Origin: an uncultured Corynebacterium sp.
Lineage (GTDB): Bacteria; Actinomycetota; Actinomycetes; Mycobacteriales; Mycobacteriaceae
Direction: 5' to 3'
Assembly (NCBI GenBank): GCA_943914465.1
Contig: CALUCD010000001.1
Coordinates: 248,001 to 312,000 of the forward strand
DNA: 64,000 nt
A program made the translations under genes and the position numbers. Within the stretch, counting starts at the first letter, position 1. Every line of letters starts with the position of its first letter. Shown in pieces: positions 52,927 through 61,250 of this stretch. The notes beneath the pieces were generated by a model, which ran no database searches, was not told the DNA's origin, and saw nothing but the letters and a program-made list of their open reading frames with translations.

Positions 52927-53106
52927 CTACTTCGCGTCCGCGCCATCGCCTCGATGAGTTGAACGGGGCCAAAACATCACCACCGCCACGAGCACCACTG
53001 CGACCGGAGCAACCACCGCGCTGTGGAATCCGACTCTATCTGCGATGAGATAGGCCCCCACCACAAGCACTACCAGCGCGATACGGACTAACAAATCTTT
53101 GTCCAC
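52927..53106 (-). CDS. Small two-span membrane protein (59 residues)
   Basis: Starts MDKDLLVRIALVVLVVGAYL at a GTG (53106). Two hydrophobic spans (about 6-22 and 30-46) and a basic/polar tail (WPRSTHRGDGADAK) follow. GGAG lies ten bases upstream. It fills the gap between plsC and the exoribonuclease and is close enough to be co-translated with the latter. No function is recognised; an Rv2180c-like small membrane protein is at this place in mycobacteria. Confidence 0.72.
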   Translation of the reverse strand: MDKDLLVRIALVVLVVGAYLIADRVGFHSAVVAPVAVVLVAVVMFWPRSTHRGDGADAK

Positions 53107-53132
53107 GAAGTGTCTCTCCTACCTACAGGTAC

Positions 53133-53906
53133 CTACTGGGCAACGCCAGCCGGATTGAAGCTCGTCTCAGCCTCGCCGCCAGGTTCTGCCCCCTCGGGGT
53201 ACGCACCGGTCTTCTCCAGCGCCGACTTGACGTCCGAGGCATACACGTCGACATACGCGTAGCCGGCAAGACCTGCCAGCCGATGCATCACGTGATCGGT
53301 GAACGGCCTCATCACCTCACGCGACTGCGGATCAAATCCGTTATCAGCTGCCCACGCATGAGGATCTATCCGCTCGCTGATCTTGATACCGACCTTGGCC
53401 GGACGCGGAACAACTGTCCCGATGGGATTGGCTTCCCTGGTACCGAGCATCGCGACCAGAACCACCGGAGCCCCCGACGCCATCGCGATCCGCGCCATCC
53501 CGGTTCGGCCTCTATAGATTCGACCATCAGGCGAACGTGTGCCTTCCGGGTAGATTCCGAACACGTCACCGCGACCCAGCACTTCCTTCGCGGCGTTGAG
53601 CATCGCGTCTCCAGCGCCGGCAGCGGCGCGATCTACCGGTATTTGCCCGACAGAGGTGAAAAAGAACTTTTTCAGTTTTCCACTCAGCCCGGGAGCAGTG
53701 AAGTACTCCTTTTTGGCAGGGAACTGAATCTGGCGCCGAATCATGAGCGGCAGATAAAACGAGTCCAGCACCGCTTGGTGGTTAGACGCTAAAATCACCG
53801 CGCCTTCATCTGGAATATGTTCAGCACCTTCGATCGTTGGGCGGTTCCATATCCACAGCGGCGGACCGAGCGTTGCCTTAAAGATTGAGTACCACCGGTT
53901 TCGCAT
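53133..53906 (-). CDS. plsC: 1-acyl-sn-glycerol-3-phosphate acyltransferase (PlsC family)
   Basis: A 257-residue acyltransferase of phospholipid synthesis. Motif I NHQAVLDSF (NHX4D, about 42-50) and motif III YPEGTRSPDGR (about 119-129) are present; an N-terminal hydrophobic patch associates it with the membrane. Several PlsC-like proteins exist in mycolata, so the acceptor could be lysophosphatidate or a PIM-related lipid. It lies next to glk and pimB', which may favour the second. It starts at the ATG at 53906, 11 bases after the glk stop. Confidence 0.9.
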   Translation of the reverse strand: MRNRWYSIFKATLGPPLWIWNRPTIEGAEHIPDEGAVILASNHQAVLDSFYLPLMIRRQIQFPAKKEYFTAPGLSGKLKKFFFTSVGQIPVDRAAAGAGDAMLNAAKEVLGRGDVFGIYPEGTRSPDGRIYRGRTGMARIAMASGAPVVLVAMLGTREANPIGTVVPRPAKVGIKISERIDPHAWAADNGFDPQSREVMRPFTDHVMHRLAGLAGYAYVDVYASDVKSALEKTGAYPEGAEPGGEAETSFNPAGVAQ

Positions 53907-53917
53907 TCCGTACTCCC

Positions 53918-54871
53918 TCAGAGGCTCACGCGGGCTAAATCTGCTACGCCGATCATACCCGCATCCGGACCCAGCTCCGCTGTCCGCAACTCGGGTACCG
54001 GGCGAAACCCCGCCCCGACCATCCCCGCGGCCATCCCGTCGCGCGCTTGATCAAGAAACAAGTCCGCGTCTGCGCTCACACCACCACCAAGAACGATCAA
54101 CGCCGGGTCAAGCACGTCCGCTACAACGGATAGGCCGCGCCCAAGCCACGTAGCAAAACTATCGACGGCTGCCTTCCCCAACACGTCACCCTCACGGGCC
54201 GCGGACATCACGTCCCGGCCCGTCGCCCGTTTGTCCACCACCCGCCGATACAAACCGCACTCCACGTACCGGCCCTCTGTGGCTTTTTCAACCGCGCAAT
54301 CAACGAGCGACGTCCCGGAAGCATACCGTTCAAGGCAGCCTTTCTTCCCACACGAGCACACGCGCCCACCCGGCACAACGGTGATATGGCCGAACTCGGG
54401 GGCTGTGCCGAACGAGCCGCGGTAGATCTCACCATTGTGCATCAGCGTAGCGCCGATACCGGTGCCGACAGCAAAGAACACCCATGTCTGGGCGGTTTGC
54501 GCCGCCCCGTACTGGTACTCGCCCCATGCCGCTGCATTCGCATCGTGTTCCAGACACACCGGCAAGCCGAGCGCTGCTTCCAATTCACGACGAACCGGGC
54601 GGTCATCGCGCCACGGCAGGTGTGGCGCGAAACGGACGATCTCACATGCCGGGTCTAAGAAGCCAGCAATCGCGACTCCGACCGCTGCAACTTCATACTC
54701 TGTTCGCAGGTCTGCCACCATGTCAACAATGGCGCGGTCGAGGTCATCCGCCCCATGGGGCGTCGCCCGCGAGCGCAACGCCAGGACTTCTCCCTGCTCG
54801 GAAACAACCGCGGCGCGTGTGTTTGTCCCCCCAATATCAAAACCGACCGTCAGGCCGCTCGCTAAAGCCAT
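53918..54871 (-). CDS. glk: ROK-family glucokinase
   Basis: A 317-residue ROK kinase phosphorylating glucose. TVGFDIGGTNTRAAVV (about 8-23) is the phosphate-1 loop, the catalytic Asp is in LEHDANAAAWGE, and the zinc-binding CSCGKKGCLERYASG (about 170-184) is complete. C. glutamicum Glk at the same locus is the ATP-dependent glucokinase; polyphosphate-type enzymes lack the zinc motif layout seen here. The ATG at 54871 is preferred to an upstream TTG (54880). TAACAT lies eight bases upstream. Confidence 0.9.
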   Translation of the reverse strand: MALASGLTVGFDIGGTNTRAAVVSEQGEVLALRSRATPHGADDLDRAIVDMVADLRTEYEVAAVGVAIAGFLDPACEIVRFAPHLPWRDDRPVRRELEAALGLPVCLEHDANAAAWGEYQYGAAQTAQTWVFFAVGTGIGATLMHNGEIYRGSFGTAPEFGHITVVPGGRVCSCGKKGCLERYASGTSLVDCAVEKATEGRYVECGLYRRVVDKRATGRDVMSAAREGDVLGKAAVDSFATWLGRGLSVVADVLDPALIVLGGGVSADADLFLDQARDGMAAGMVGAGFRPVPELRTAELGPDAGMIGVADLARVSL

Positions 54872-54882
54872 AGCTAGCAATG

Positions 54883-56028
54883 TTAGACCGTGGGGTTTTG
54901 CACTCGAAGCACGTCCCGGAACCTGTCACCAAGAACTGGCCAAGAGTAGTTCGCTGAAACGTGGGTGCGCCCTGCTTTGCCCATGCGGCTACGCAGTGCT
55001 TCGTCCCCAAGCAACATGCTCACAGCGTCAATCAACGCATCCAGATCGCGCCCGTCGACGACGACGCCAGTCTCCTCGGTAACGGTCTCAGGCGCGCCGC
55101 CAGAATCCCCAGCCACCACTGGCACCGCGCACGCCTGCGCTTCAAGGTAAACGATCCCAAGCCCCTCAATATCCAAGCCGCGGCCCCGGGTACGCGCCGG
55201 CATAGCGAACACGTCTGCAGTAGCGATGATGTCACGCAGGGTGGACCTATCAACGGCGCCAGTAAAGCTCACGCCCTCTACCCCGCGCGCTAATCGGTGC
55301 AGCCTCCCGCGGTAGCGTCCCGAGCCTACGAGCACCAACCTCGTGCCCGGAATCCGGCGGCGGATTTCAGGCAGAGCGCGGATAAGCTGATCTTGACCTT
55401 TGCGTGGGACAAGACGAGACGCACAGACGATCAGCGGCGCGTCTGCTACCCCGAGCCGGTCACGCACCCGCCCCCGCGTGGCTTCATCAGCGGGACAGAA
55501 AAAATCGGTGTCAACCCCAGACGGCAAAGCAACATACTCAGGGTGGGAACCAAACGCCGGTTGCAAACGGGCGAGTGTGAATCGGGAAATGTAGCTGACC
55601 ACATCGGCGCTTCTGCCGATCTGCTGCAGCACTTGGCGCGACCCGGGCAGCATCGACCACCCAACCTCGTGTCCGTGCGTGGTTGCAACGACGCGTTGAG
55701 CGCCTGCGCGCCGTGCTGCCTGCCCTAGTACGGCCAGCGGGGCTGCAGCACCAAACCACACAGTGTCGATCTTGTGGGAGCGAATCAGTTCCGTCATCGC
55801 GCGTGCAGTGCCCGGCGTAGGCAACATGAGCCGATGCGGCCAGCGGACGACCTGATATGGCTGCTGTCGATCCCAAGCAGCAGCCGCCTGATCGGGCGAA
55901 TTCGAAGCGAAAACTATGACCGATTCTGGCCCTTCACGCCGGACCAGCTCATCGACGTAGTCGCGTACATATGATTGAATCCCGCCTAGAACAGGCGGGA
56001 AATCATTGGTGACCAGTAACACCCTCAT
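54883..56028 (-). CDS. pimB': Phosphatidylinositol mannosyltransferase PimB' (GT4)
   Basis: A 381-residue GT-B fold GT4 enzyme adding the second mannose to PIM1 from GDP-mannose. RVLLVTNDFPPVLGGIQSY (2-20) is the acceptor loop, ASRLVPRKGQDQLIRAL the nucleotide linker, and GLDIEGLGIVYLEAQ the EX7E motif of retaining GT4 enzymes. The C. glutamicum homologue at this locus is the structurally characterised PimB'. It precedes glk and plsC in a minus-strand run. Confidence 0.92.
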   Translation of the reverse strand: MRVLLVTNDFPPVLGGIQSYVRDYVDELVRREGPESVIVFASNSPDQAAAAWDRQQPYQVVRWPHRLMLPTPGTARAMTELIRSHKIDTVWFGAAAPLAVLGQAARRAGAQRVVATTHGHEVGWSMLPGSRQVLQQIGRSADVVSYISRFTLARLQPAFGSHPEYVALPSGVDTDFFCPADEATRGRVRDRLGVADAPLIVCASRLVPRKGQDQLIRALPEIRRRIPGTRLVLVGSGRYRGRLHRLARGVEGVSFTGAVDRSTLRDIIATADVFAMPARTRGRGLDIEGLGIVYLEAQACAVPVVAGDSGGAPETVTEETGVVVDGRDLDALIDAVSMLLGDEALRSRMGKAGRTHVSANYSWPVLGDRFRDVLRVQNPTV

Positions 56029-56079
56029 CTCGTGCGCTTCACCCAGCCCTCCCCCGACCGAGCGCTAGCAACGGGAGTG

Positions 56080-57120
56080 CTAGTAGCGGACAGCGCCCGA
56101 GATCGGCATCGAGTCATAGGCTACAACCTGCACGGGAATGCCGTAGTCAGAGGCATGCACAATCTTGCCGTCTCCGATATACATGCCAACGTGCGTGGTG
56201 CCCGGGTAGTAGCCGATGATGTCGCCCGGCTGCAGCTGGCTCATTGGCACTGGGGTCCCTCCCGCTAACTGAGCCTGAGAGGTACGCGGAATAGACTTGC
56301 CGTGTTGTGCGTAAGACCACACCATCAGGCCCGAGCAGTCGAACGCATCCGGACCGGTAGCGCCCCACCCGTATGGCTTGCCGACCTGCGACATTGCAGA
56401 GCCGACGACGCCAGACCCCGCCGCCGCAGGGAGCTCAACGGTGCTGACGTCGATCGGAGCGCCGTCCTTCTCAATCCACCGTTCACGGCCCTCCGCGCTC
56501 AACCCGTCAACGCGAGCCTCAATCACGCGGACTTGTTCGTCCAGTTCTTCCCGCTCGCGCACAAGCTTATCTCGCTTTGCGTCGAGCTCTTCGCGCTTCA
56601 CGACAGCCTCGCCCACCGCGCGGCCAACCTCATTGGAACGAGCATCAGCATCCCGGCTCGCCGCGTTGAGGTCACCGATCGTCCGCTCAGCATTGCGTGA
56701 TAGAGATTCAAGGTACGCAGCGCGGTCGATCGCTGCCTGGGGGCTGCCCGACTCCAAGGTGTTCAGCAGGAGTTCTGACAGGGTGTTTCGGTAGCGAGAC
56801 TGCGCGATACCGTTTACATTCTGCTGGAAGCCTTCGCGAAGGCCGGTAGCTCGGTCCGCTTCCCCACGGGCGGCCTCGGCCTCAACATTGAGCTCGCTGA
56901 TACGCGCCTCGGCCGCAGCGATCTCATCCTCGAGACCCTTAATCTGCTCGACCTTGGCAGAAGCCTCGTGCGAAATCGCGTCGATCTGAGCGATGAGGTC
57001 ATCGACCTCATCGGCATGTGCGACAGGAAGAGGCAGCGACGCAAAAACCGCGCCAACGGCGGTTAACGCGACTGCCTGATTGCGTCCGATCCCCGCCTGA
57101 TGCTTCGAGTGCTTGCCCAC
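56080..57120 (-). CDS. Secreted NlpC/P60 peptidoglycan hydrolase (RipA-like)
   Basis: A 346-residue endopeptidase. A signal peptide ends in VAHA (about residue 36), followed by two coiled-coil arms (about 40-105 and 150-210) that autoinhibit such enzymes, and an NlpC/P60 domain (about 235-346). C262 (in DAFDCSGL) and H310 are catalytic; H322 (KIVHAS) is the usual third position. It cleaves D-Glu-mDAP bonds for daughter-cell separation. A strong -10 (TATAGT) and an MtrA-like repeat lie in its promoter. Confidence 0.92.
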   Translation of the reverse strand: MGKHSKHQAGIGRNQAVALTAVGAVFASLPLPVAHADEVDDLIAQIDAISHEASAKVEQIKGLEDEIAAAEARISELNVEAEAARGEADRATGLREGFQQNVNGIAQSRYRNTLSELLLNTLESGSPQAAIDRAAYLESLSRNAERTIGDLNAASRDADARSNEVGRAVGEAVVKREELDAKRDKLVREREELDEQVRVIEARVDGLSAEGRERWIEKDGAPIDVSTVELPAAAGSGVVGSAMSQVGKPYGWGATGPDAFDCSGLMVWSYAQHGKSIPRTSQAQLAGGTPVPMSQLQPGDIIGYYPGTTHVGMYIGDGKIVHASDYGIPVQVVAYDSMPISGAVRY

Positions 57121-57161
57121 GTGCCATCCTCTCTACCGTAGACCCAGAGTTCAAACCAGGC

Positions 57162-57178
57162 CTTTATGAAACCGTTAT
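57162..57178 (-). promoter_or_regulatory. MtrA-like direct repeat before the RipA-like gene
   Basis: The minus strand reads ATAACGGTTTCATAAAG: two ATAA-type half-sites 11 bp apart. It begins two bases after the -10 TATAGT (57185-57180), so it covers the expected transcription start, a position for repression. The layout (8-bp repeats with 3-bp gap) matches the described MtrA site of C. glutamicum. Confidence 0.6.
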
Positions 57179-57179
57179 C

Positions 57180-57185
57180 ACTATA
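57180..57185 (-). promoter_or_regulatory. -10 element of the RipA-like gene
   Basis: The minus strand reads TATAGT (five of six matches) 60 bases before the start codon, directly upstream of the MtrA-like repeat. Confidence 0.55.
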
Positions 57186-57322
57186 GCGCATGCACAGTTG
57201 TTTTGTACATCTGTCACGAACTTTCACGTTTACTATAAGCAAAACCCGCCGCGCGCCTCTCGGAGAGAGCGTGTCAGCAGGTGTATAGGATGACGCGGGG
57301 CTATTCCCGTGCCGCAATCCTC

Positions 57323-58141
57323 TTAGAAGCGGAATGCCGAGTGGACCGGCATCATGTGCAGCGGCCGCTCGCCGACCGGGGTGCCCGAGTTCAGCGCGTC
57401 AATCATCATTCCGTTGCCAACATAGATGGCGACGTGCGAAGCGCCGGAGTAGTAGGCAACGATATCACCCGGCTGCAACTGATCCAGCGGCACTTTTTTG
57501 CCTGCAGACGCTTGCGCCTGCGAGGTGCGCGGGATCGAAATACCGGCTTGTTGATACACCCACGAGGTGAAACCAGAACAGTCGAAGGCGTTTGGCCCTG
57601 CCGCACCGTAAACATACGGTGAACCGATCTTCGACCGCGCGATATCGACAATTTTCTGCCCCTGTGAAGCCTGAGGTGCCGGCGCTGGCGCGGGCGCGGG
57701 CGCTGGCGCGGGCGCAGGAGCTGGCGCGGGCGCAGGAGCTGGCGCGTGATACTGTTGAGGCGGCGCGACAGCTGCGGGCGCCGGCGCGGGAGCCGGTGCC
57801 GGAGCGGGCGTGTATCGCGCCTCTAGCTGATCCAGGTACGCGTTGAGACCCTGCACGTTAGCCACGCCGGGGACGGCCCGGACAGCCTTGATCGCAGCAA
57901 GAATGTCCTGGTCCGCGTTCTTTCCAGCCAGGGCCGGGATCCATTGCTCAATACCCGGAATGGCGGCGATGCCAGGTACGGTCTCGATGCCCGGGATCTC
58001 CACTGCGATCGGTGTGTTAGGCACGCGAACCTCGGCCGCGTGCGCGGTAGGAGCCAGTGCTGCGGCACCGGCTACTGCTGCGGTCGCCGCTGCAACGGTG
58101 CGGACCGCGGTTTTGTTCTCCTGACGACGGTGCTTAGCCAC
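57323..58141 (-). CDS. nlpC: Secreted NlpC/P60 hydrolase with Ala-Pro linker
   Basis: A 272-residue secreted hydrolase. The signal peptide ends in AHA (about 35), a small helical domain (36-110) precedes an Ala-Pro repeat linker (about 111-156) that probably spans the wall, and the NlpC/P60 domain covers 160-272. C188 (NAFDCSGF) and H236 are present, but the third position is D248 (MMIDAL) where the neighbour has His. GGAGAGAG lies before the GTG at 58141. In C. glutamicum the same-position nlpC is an MtrA target; matching sites lie upstream here. Confidence 0.9.
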   Translation of the reverse strand: MAKHRRQENKTAVRTVAAATAAVAGAAALAPTAHAAEVRVPNTPIAVEIPGIETVPGIAAIPGIEQWIPALAGKNADQDILAAIKAVRAVPGVANVQGLNAYLDQLEARYTPAPAPAPAPAPAAVAPPQQYHAPAPAPAPAPAPAPAPAPAPAPAPQASQGQKIVDIARSKIGSPYVYGAAGPNAFDCSGFTSWVYQQAGISIPRTSQAQASAGKKVPLDQLQPGDIVAYYSGASHVAIYVGNGMMIDALNSGTPVGERPLHMMPVHSAFRF

Positions 58142-58165
58142 GAATCTCTCTCCAAACCTAGTACT

Positions 58166-58190
58166 TTGCGGATAACGTTCGTTATCGCAA
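58166..58190. repeat. Inverted repeat in the nlpC leader
   Basis: GATAACG (58171-58177) and CGTTATC (58180-58186) with a 2-base spacer extend to TTGC/GCAA with one bulged base. It lies 25-49 bases before the nlpC GTG. It may be a hairpin in the mRNA or a paired TAACG protein site. Confidence 0.6.
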
Positions 58191-58239
58191 TGTCTCGATT
58201 AGGTTACGAAATGGCAACGGCAATGTCCAGTTCGCATGT

Positions 58240-58256
58240 CGTTATGAATCCGTTAC
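58240..58256 (-). promoter_or_regulatory. MtrA-like direct repeat before nlpC
   Basis: The minus strand reads GTAACGGATTCATAACG: two RTAACG half-sites 11 bp apart. It matches the repeat before the neighbouring hydrolase gene in 14 of 17 bases and lies just downstream of a TATATA-containing palindrome. Confidence 0.65.
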
Positions 58257-58267
58257 GGTAGGGCAAT

Positions 58268-58281
58268 TCCCCCTATATAGG
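58268..58281. promoter_or_regulatory. Palindrome with probable -10 of nlpC
   Basis: CCCCTATATAGGGG is a perfect 14-bp palindrome. Its TATATA core could serve as the nlpC -10, with transcription starting just before the MtrA-like repeat. It lies between nlpC and the qcrB terminator. Confidence 0.4.
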
Positions 58282-58315
58282 GGATACGCCTGCCGTCGCA
58301 ACACGCTATGAACAG

Positions 58316-58343
58316 GCAAAAAGCCCCTCCGGTCGGAAGGGCC
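58316..58343 (-). terminator. Intrinsic terminator of the qcr operon
   Basis: On the minus strand GCCCTTCC pairs with GGAGGGGC (one G-U pair) around a GACC loop, followed by TTTTT. It lies 47 bases after the qcrB stop. Confidence 0.85.
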
Positions 58344-58389
58344 ATGATGCGGCTCTTAAGCACGGCGAGCGAACGTGTCGATATCGCGA

Positions 58390-60030
58390 TTAGCGACGCG
58401 GCTTCCCGTCCGAGTACGTAACGTCGCGGTCGGTCTCATGCTTTATCGCCTCGAGGTGGCGAAGGGTTTCGACCTCCTCGTGGTGGTGTTCTTGAGCCGC
58501 GTCCCGGACGCGCTCGGTAACACCAATTTCAGCCGGGCTGAACGCGCCGATGGTCTCCGAATCAGCAAACCCAAGCTGGTTCAACTGCTTCGGTACCGGC
58601 GCACCTGCGTATTCCAGCGGAATCGGGTGCCCATGCTCATCAACCGGGCCAAGCGGCTGGTGGATCTCAACGAACGCGCCGTTCGGCAACTTCTTGATGA
58701 TGCCGGTTTCAATACCGTGCTCGAGCACCTCACGGTCAGAGCGCTGCAGACCCACGCAAAGCCGGTAAGTGATGAAGTACGCCAACGGCGGGAGGACGAT
58801 CAGCCCAATACGGCCGAACCAAGTCATGGCGTTCAGCGAGATCTGGAAGAAGTGCGCCACGTGGTCGTTACCGCCCGAGATGGTCAAAATCAGGAAGAAG
58901 ACCAGTCCCATAACGCCGATGCCGGTGCGCACCGGAACATCGCGCGGACGCTGGAGGAGGTTGTGGTGAGCGTTATCCCCCGTCACCGCCTTCTCAATAA
59001 ACGGGTAGGTGATCAGCAACACCACCATCGCGCCCGCCATGAGTGCGACCCAGAATGCACCGGGGATCGTGTAGTTCCCGAGATAGAGCTCCCAAGCCGG
59101 CATCACGCGTGCGGCGCCGTCAGTCCAGAGCATGTAGACGTCCGGCTGAGAACCCGCAGACACCTGCGACGGGTTGTACGGACCCAAGTTCCAGATAGCG
59201 TTAATCGTTGTCAGACCAGCCATGCCGGCGAGAACGCCGAAGACAATCATCATGAAGCCGACAGCCTTCACCGCGAACACCGGAAGGATGCGGATGCCGA
59301 TCACATTGTTTTCTGTGCGCCCGGGTCCGGGGAACTGCGTGTGTTTCTGGAACCAAACGAGCAGCAGGTGCGCAGCAATGAGCGCCAAGATGATACCCGG
59401 CAGGATCAGCACGTGGAGGATGTAGAAGCGATCCAGCATAAGATCCGACGGGAAGTCGCCGCCGAAAATTGCCCAGTGCACCCAGGTGCCGATGATCGGC
59501 AAACCGAGGATGATCGCAGACATAATCCGCAGGCCAACACCCGACAGCAGATCATCCGGCAACGAGTAGCCCATGAAGCCTTCAATCATCCCCAGCAGGA
59601 TCAGGGTAACGCCGATCACCCAGTTTGCTTCGCGGGGGCGACGGAACGCTCCGGTAAAGAAGATGCGCATCATGTGGGCGAACATCGCCATCATGAACAT
59701 CAGAGCGGCCCAGTGGTGCATTTGGCGGACAAAGAGGCCGCCGCGGACGTCGAAGGAGATGTCGAGAGCGGTCGCATACGCGCGCGACATCTCGACGCCG
59801 TTTAGCGGAAGGTAGGCGCCGTCGTAGATCACCTTGGTGATCGAGGGGTCGAAGAACAGCGCGAGATAGACGCCCGTCAAAAGCAAGATGATAAAGCTGT
59901 AGAGCGCCATTTCACCGAGCATGAACGACCAGTGGCTCGGGAACACCTTATTCAGCTGCGGCCGGATGAAACCGGCGATGGTATAGCGCGAATCGACGTT
60001 GTCCGCGGCTTGTGCGAGTTTGGTGCTCAT
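58390..60030 (-). CDS. qcrB: Cytochrome bc1 complex cytochrome b subunit
   Basis: A 546-residue membrane protein with eight or more spans that carries the two b hemes and the quinol sites. HHWAALMFMMAMFAHMMRIFFTGAFRRPRE contains one pair of the heme histidines, and WVHWAIF and ILHVLILPG hold further conserved residues. The actinobacterial form has a roughly 120-residue C-terminal cytoplasmic extension (about 425-546). The ATG overlaps the qcrA stop (TAATG). It oxidises menaquinol and hands electrons through QcrA and QcrC directly to the aa3 oxidase. Confidence 0.96.
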   Translation of the reverse strand: MSTKLAQAADNVDSRYTIAGFIRPQLNKVFPSHWSFMLGEMALYSFIILLLTGVYLALFFDPSITKVIYDGAYLPLNGVEMSRAYATALDISFDVRGGLFVRQMHHWAALMFMMAMFAHMMRIFFTGAFRRPREANWVIGVTLILLGMIEGFMGYSLPDDLLSGVGLRIMSAIILGLPIIGTWVHWAIFGGDFPSDLMLDRFYILHVLILPGIILALIAAHLLLVWFQKHTQFPGPGRTENNVIGIRILPVFAVKAVGFMMIVFGVLAGMAGLTTINAIWNLGPYNPSQVSAGSQPDVYMLWTDGAARVMPAWELYLGNYTIPGAFWVALMAGAMVVLLITYPFIEKAVTGDNAHHNLLQRPRDVPVRTGIGVMGLVFFLILTISGGNDHVAHFFQISLNAMTWFGRIGLIVLPPLAYFITYRLCVGLQRSDREVLEHGIETGIIKKLPNGAFVEIHQPLGPVDEHGHPIPLEYAGAPVPKQLNQLGFADSETIGAFSPAEIGVTERVRDAAQEHHHEEVETLRHLEAIKHETDRDVTYSDGKPRR

Positions 60031-61250
60031 TACGATCGACGCTCCCAGAATGCCGGGCCGACGGGCTCGATGAAGTTGCCGTTGGCGATGAGATATCCAT
60101 CTTCGTCAATAGTGACCGGCAGCTGCGGTAGTGCGCGCGCGGCCGGGCCGAAGATCGGTTTACCGTACTGCAGCGCATCAAATTGCGACTGGTGGCACGG
60201 ACACAGAATGCGGTTCGTTTGCGCCTCATACAGAGACGTCGGGCAACCGATGTGCGTACAAATCTTGGAGTACGCGTAGTAGTCGCCGTAGTGGAAATCT
60301 TCCTGTCCTTCGCGCTCAGTTACACGTTGAGCGTCCTGAGAACGAAGGCGGATGAGCATCACAGCGTTGCGCGGGCCGTGGAGCGAGTGCATGTGGTTTT
60401 CGTACACGTCTCGTTCCGGATCGTAGAGATCGCCGTCGTTAACATCCTCCGGGTACAAGGGGAAGACGGTTTCCATTGCCGCGGCTGAAAGATCCTCTGG
60501 CCGCATGCGTACCAGGCGCGAGACACCGGCTGTGGTGTAATGATCACCGCCGACACCGGAATGCAGCTCAGCGATGGCACCCGTGTCGCGCCCAAGGTAG
60601 ACCTTCACGCCTTGGTCCTGGATGGTCCAACCATGGGTCCAGAGTGTTCCGTCGCCCATGTATCCCAGCTGATGGCGCTCACGCCATGGATTCTTGATCA
60701 AGCCACCGAGCGGGGCGATGACTACCAACCCCGCAAGCAGGCCGGCAGTTCCAAGCAGACCTTTCATGGCGGTCCGACGCCCAAGTGTGGACGTTTCCCA
60801 CGCGTCATTGAGCAAGGCGGTGGTTGTGCGGCGATCAATCTCCGAGGAGCGTCCATCATGCCGGCGTTGAACCGAAATCTCCTCCGGGATGAACTTCTTC
60901 ACATACTGGACCATGGCGATCCCGAGCGATACGAAGCTCAGCGCAGAGGTTAACCCGAGTAGTGGGGTGTAGAGGGTGTAGATAGCCAAGCCCTCGTCCC
61001 CGTGGAATTTCGGCTCCCACGGCCAAAACAGGTACACGCCCAAGAACGCGAGCGCAGCGAGGATGGCTACTGCGAGCCAACCATTGATACCAGCAGCCGC
61101 CGCTTTCTCCCGTGGGTCACCTTCAACCGGGTAGCGTTCCTTGCGGTAGGCAACCGTGACGTCATCGAGCTCGGTACCGAGCGCCGCAAGTTCGGCGTTG
61201 CTCATGCGTTCGAGCTCTTGATCCGTGAACTTATTTTGCACATCACTCAT
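60030..61250 (-). CDS. qcrA: Cytochrome bc1 complex Rieske iron-sulfur subunit
   Basis: A 406-residue Rieske protein. The actinobacterial N-terminal extension has three membrane spans (about residues 57-75, 95-115 and 170-190) instead of one. The cluster ligands lie in CTHIGC (about 331) and CPCHQSQF (about 350). The ATG at 61250 overlaps the qcrC stop (ATGA); longer frames extend into qcrC. It accepts an electron from menaquinol and passes it to the diheme QcrC. Confidence 0.95.
   Translation of the reverse strand: MSDVQNKFTDQELERMSNAELAALGTELDDVTVAYRKERYPVEGDPREKAAAAGINGWLAVAILAALAFLGVYLFWPWEPKFHGDEGLAIYTLYTPLLGLTSALSFVSLGIAMVQYVKKFIPEEISVQRRHDGRSSEIDRRTTTALLNDAWETSTLGRRTAMKGLLGTAGLLAGLVVIAPLGGLIKNPWRERHQLGYMGDGTLWTHGWTIQDQGVKVYLGRDTGAIAELHSGVGGDHYTTAGVSRLVRMRPEDLSAAAMETVFPLYPEDVNDGDLYDPERDVYENHMHSLHGPRNAVMLIRLRSQDAQRVTEREGQEDFHYGDYYAYSKICTHIGCPTSLYEAQTNRILCPCHQSQFDALQYGKPIFGPAARALPQLPVTIDEDGYLIANGNFIEPVGPAFWERRS

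Noticed and set aside
57680..57800. GC-rich repeat resembling a CRISPR or minisatellite
   Set aside because: It encodes the Ala-Pro linker of NlpC in frame; there are no unique spacers, so it is a coding repeat only.
58375..59805. 476-residue plus-strand open frame across qcrB
   Set aside because: Antisense to a conserved cytochrome b; extremely rich in His, Asp and Arg, as expected of the complement of membrane-protein codons.
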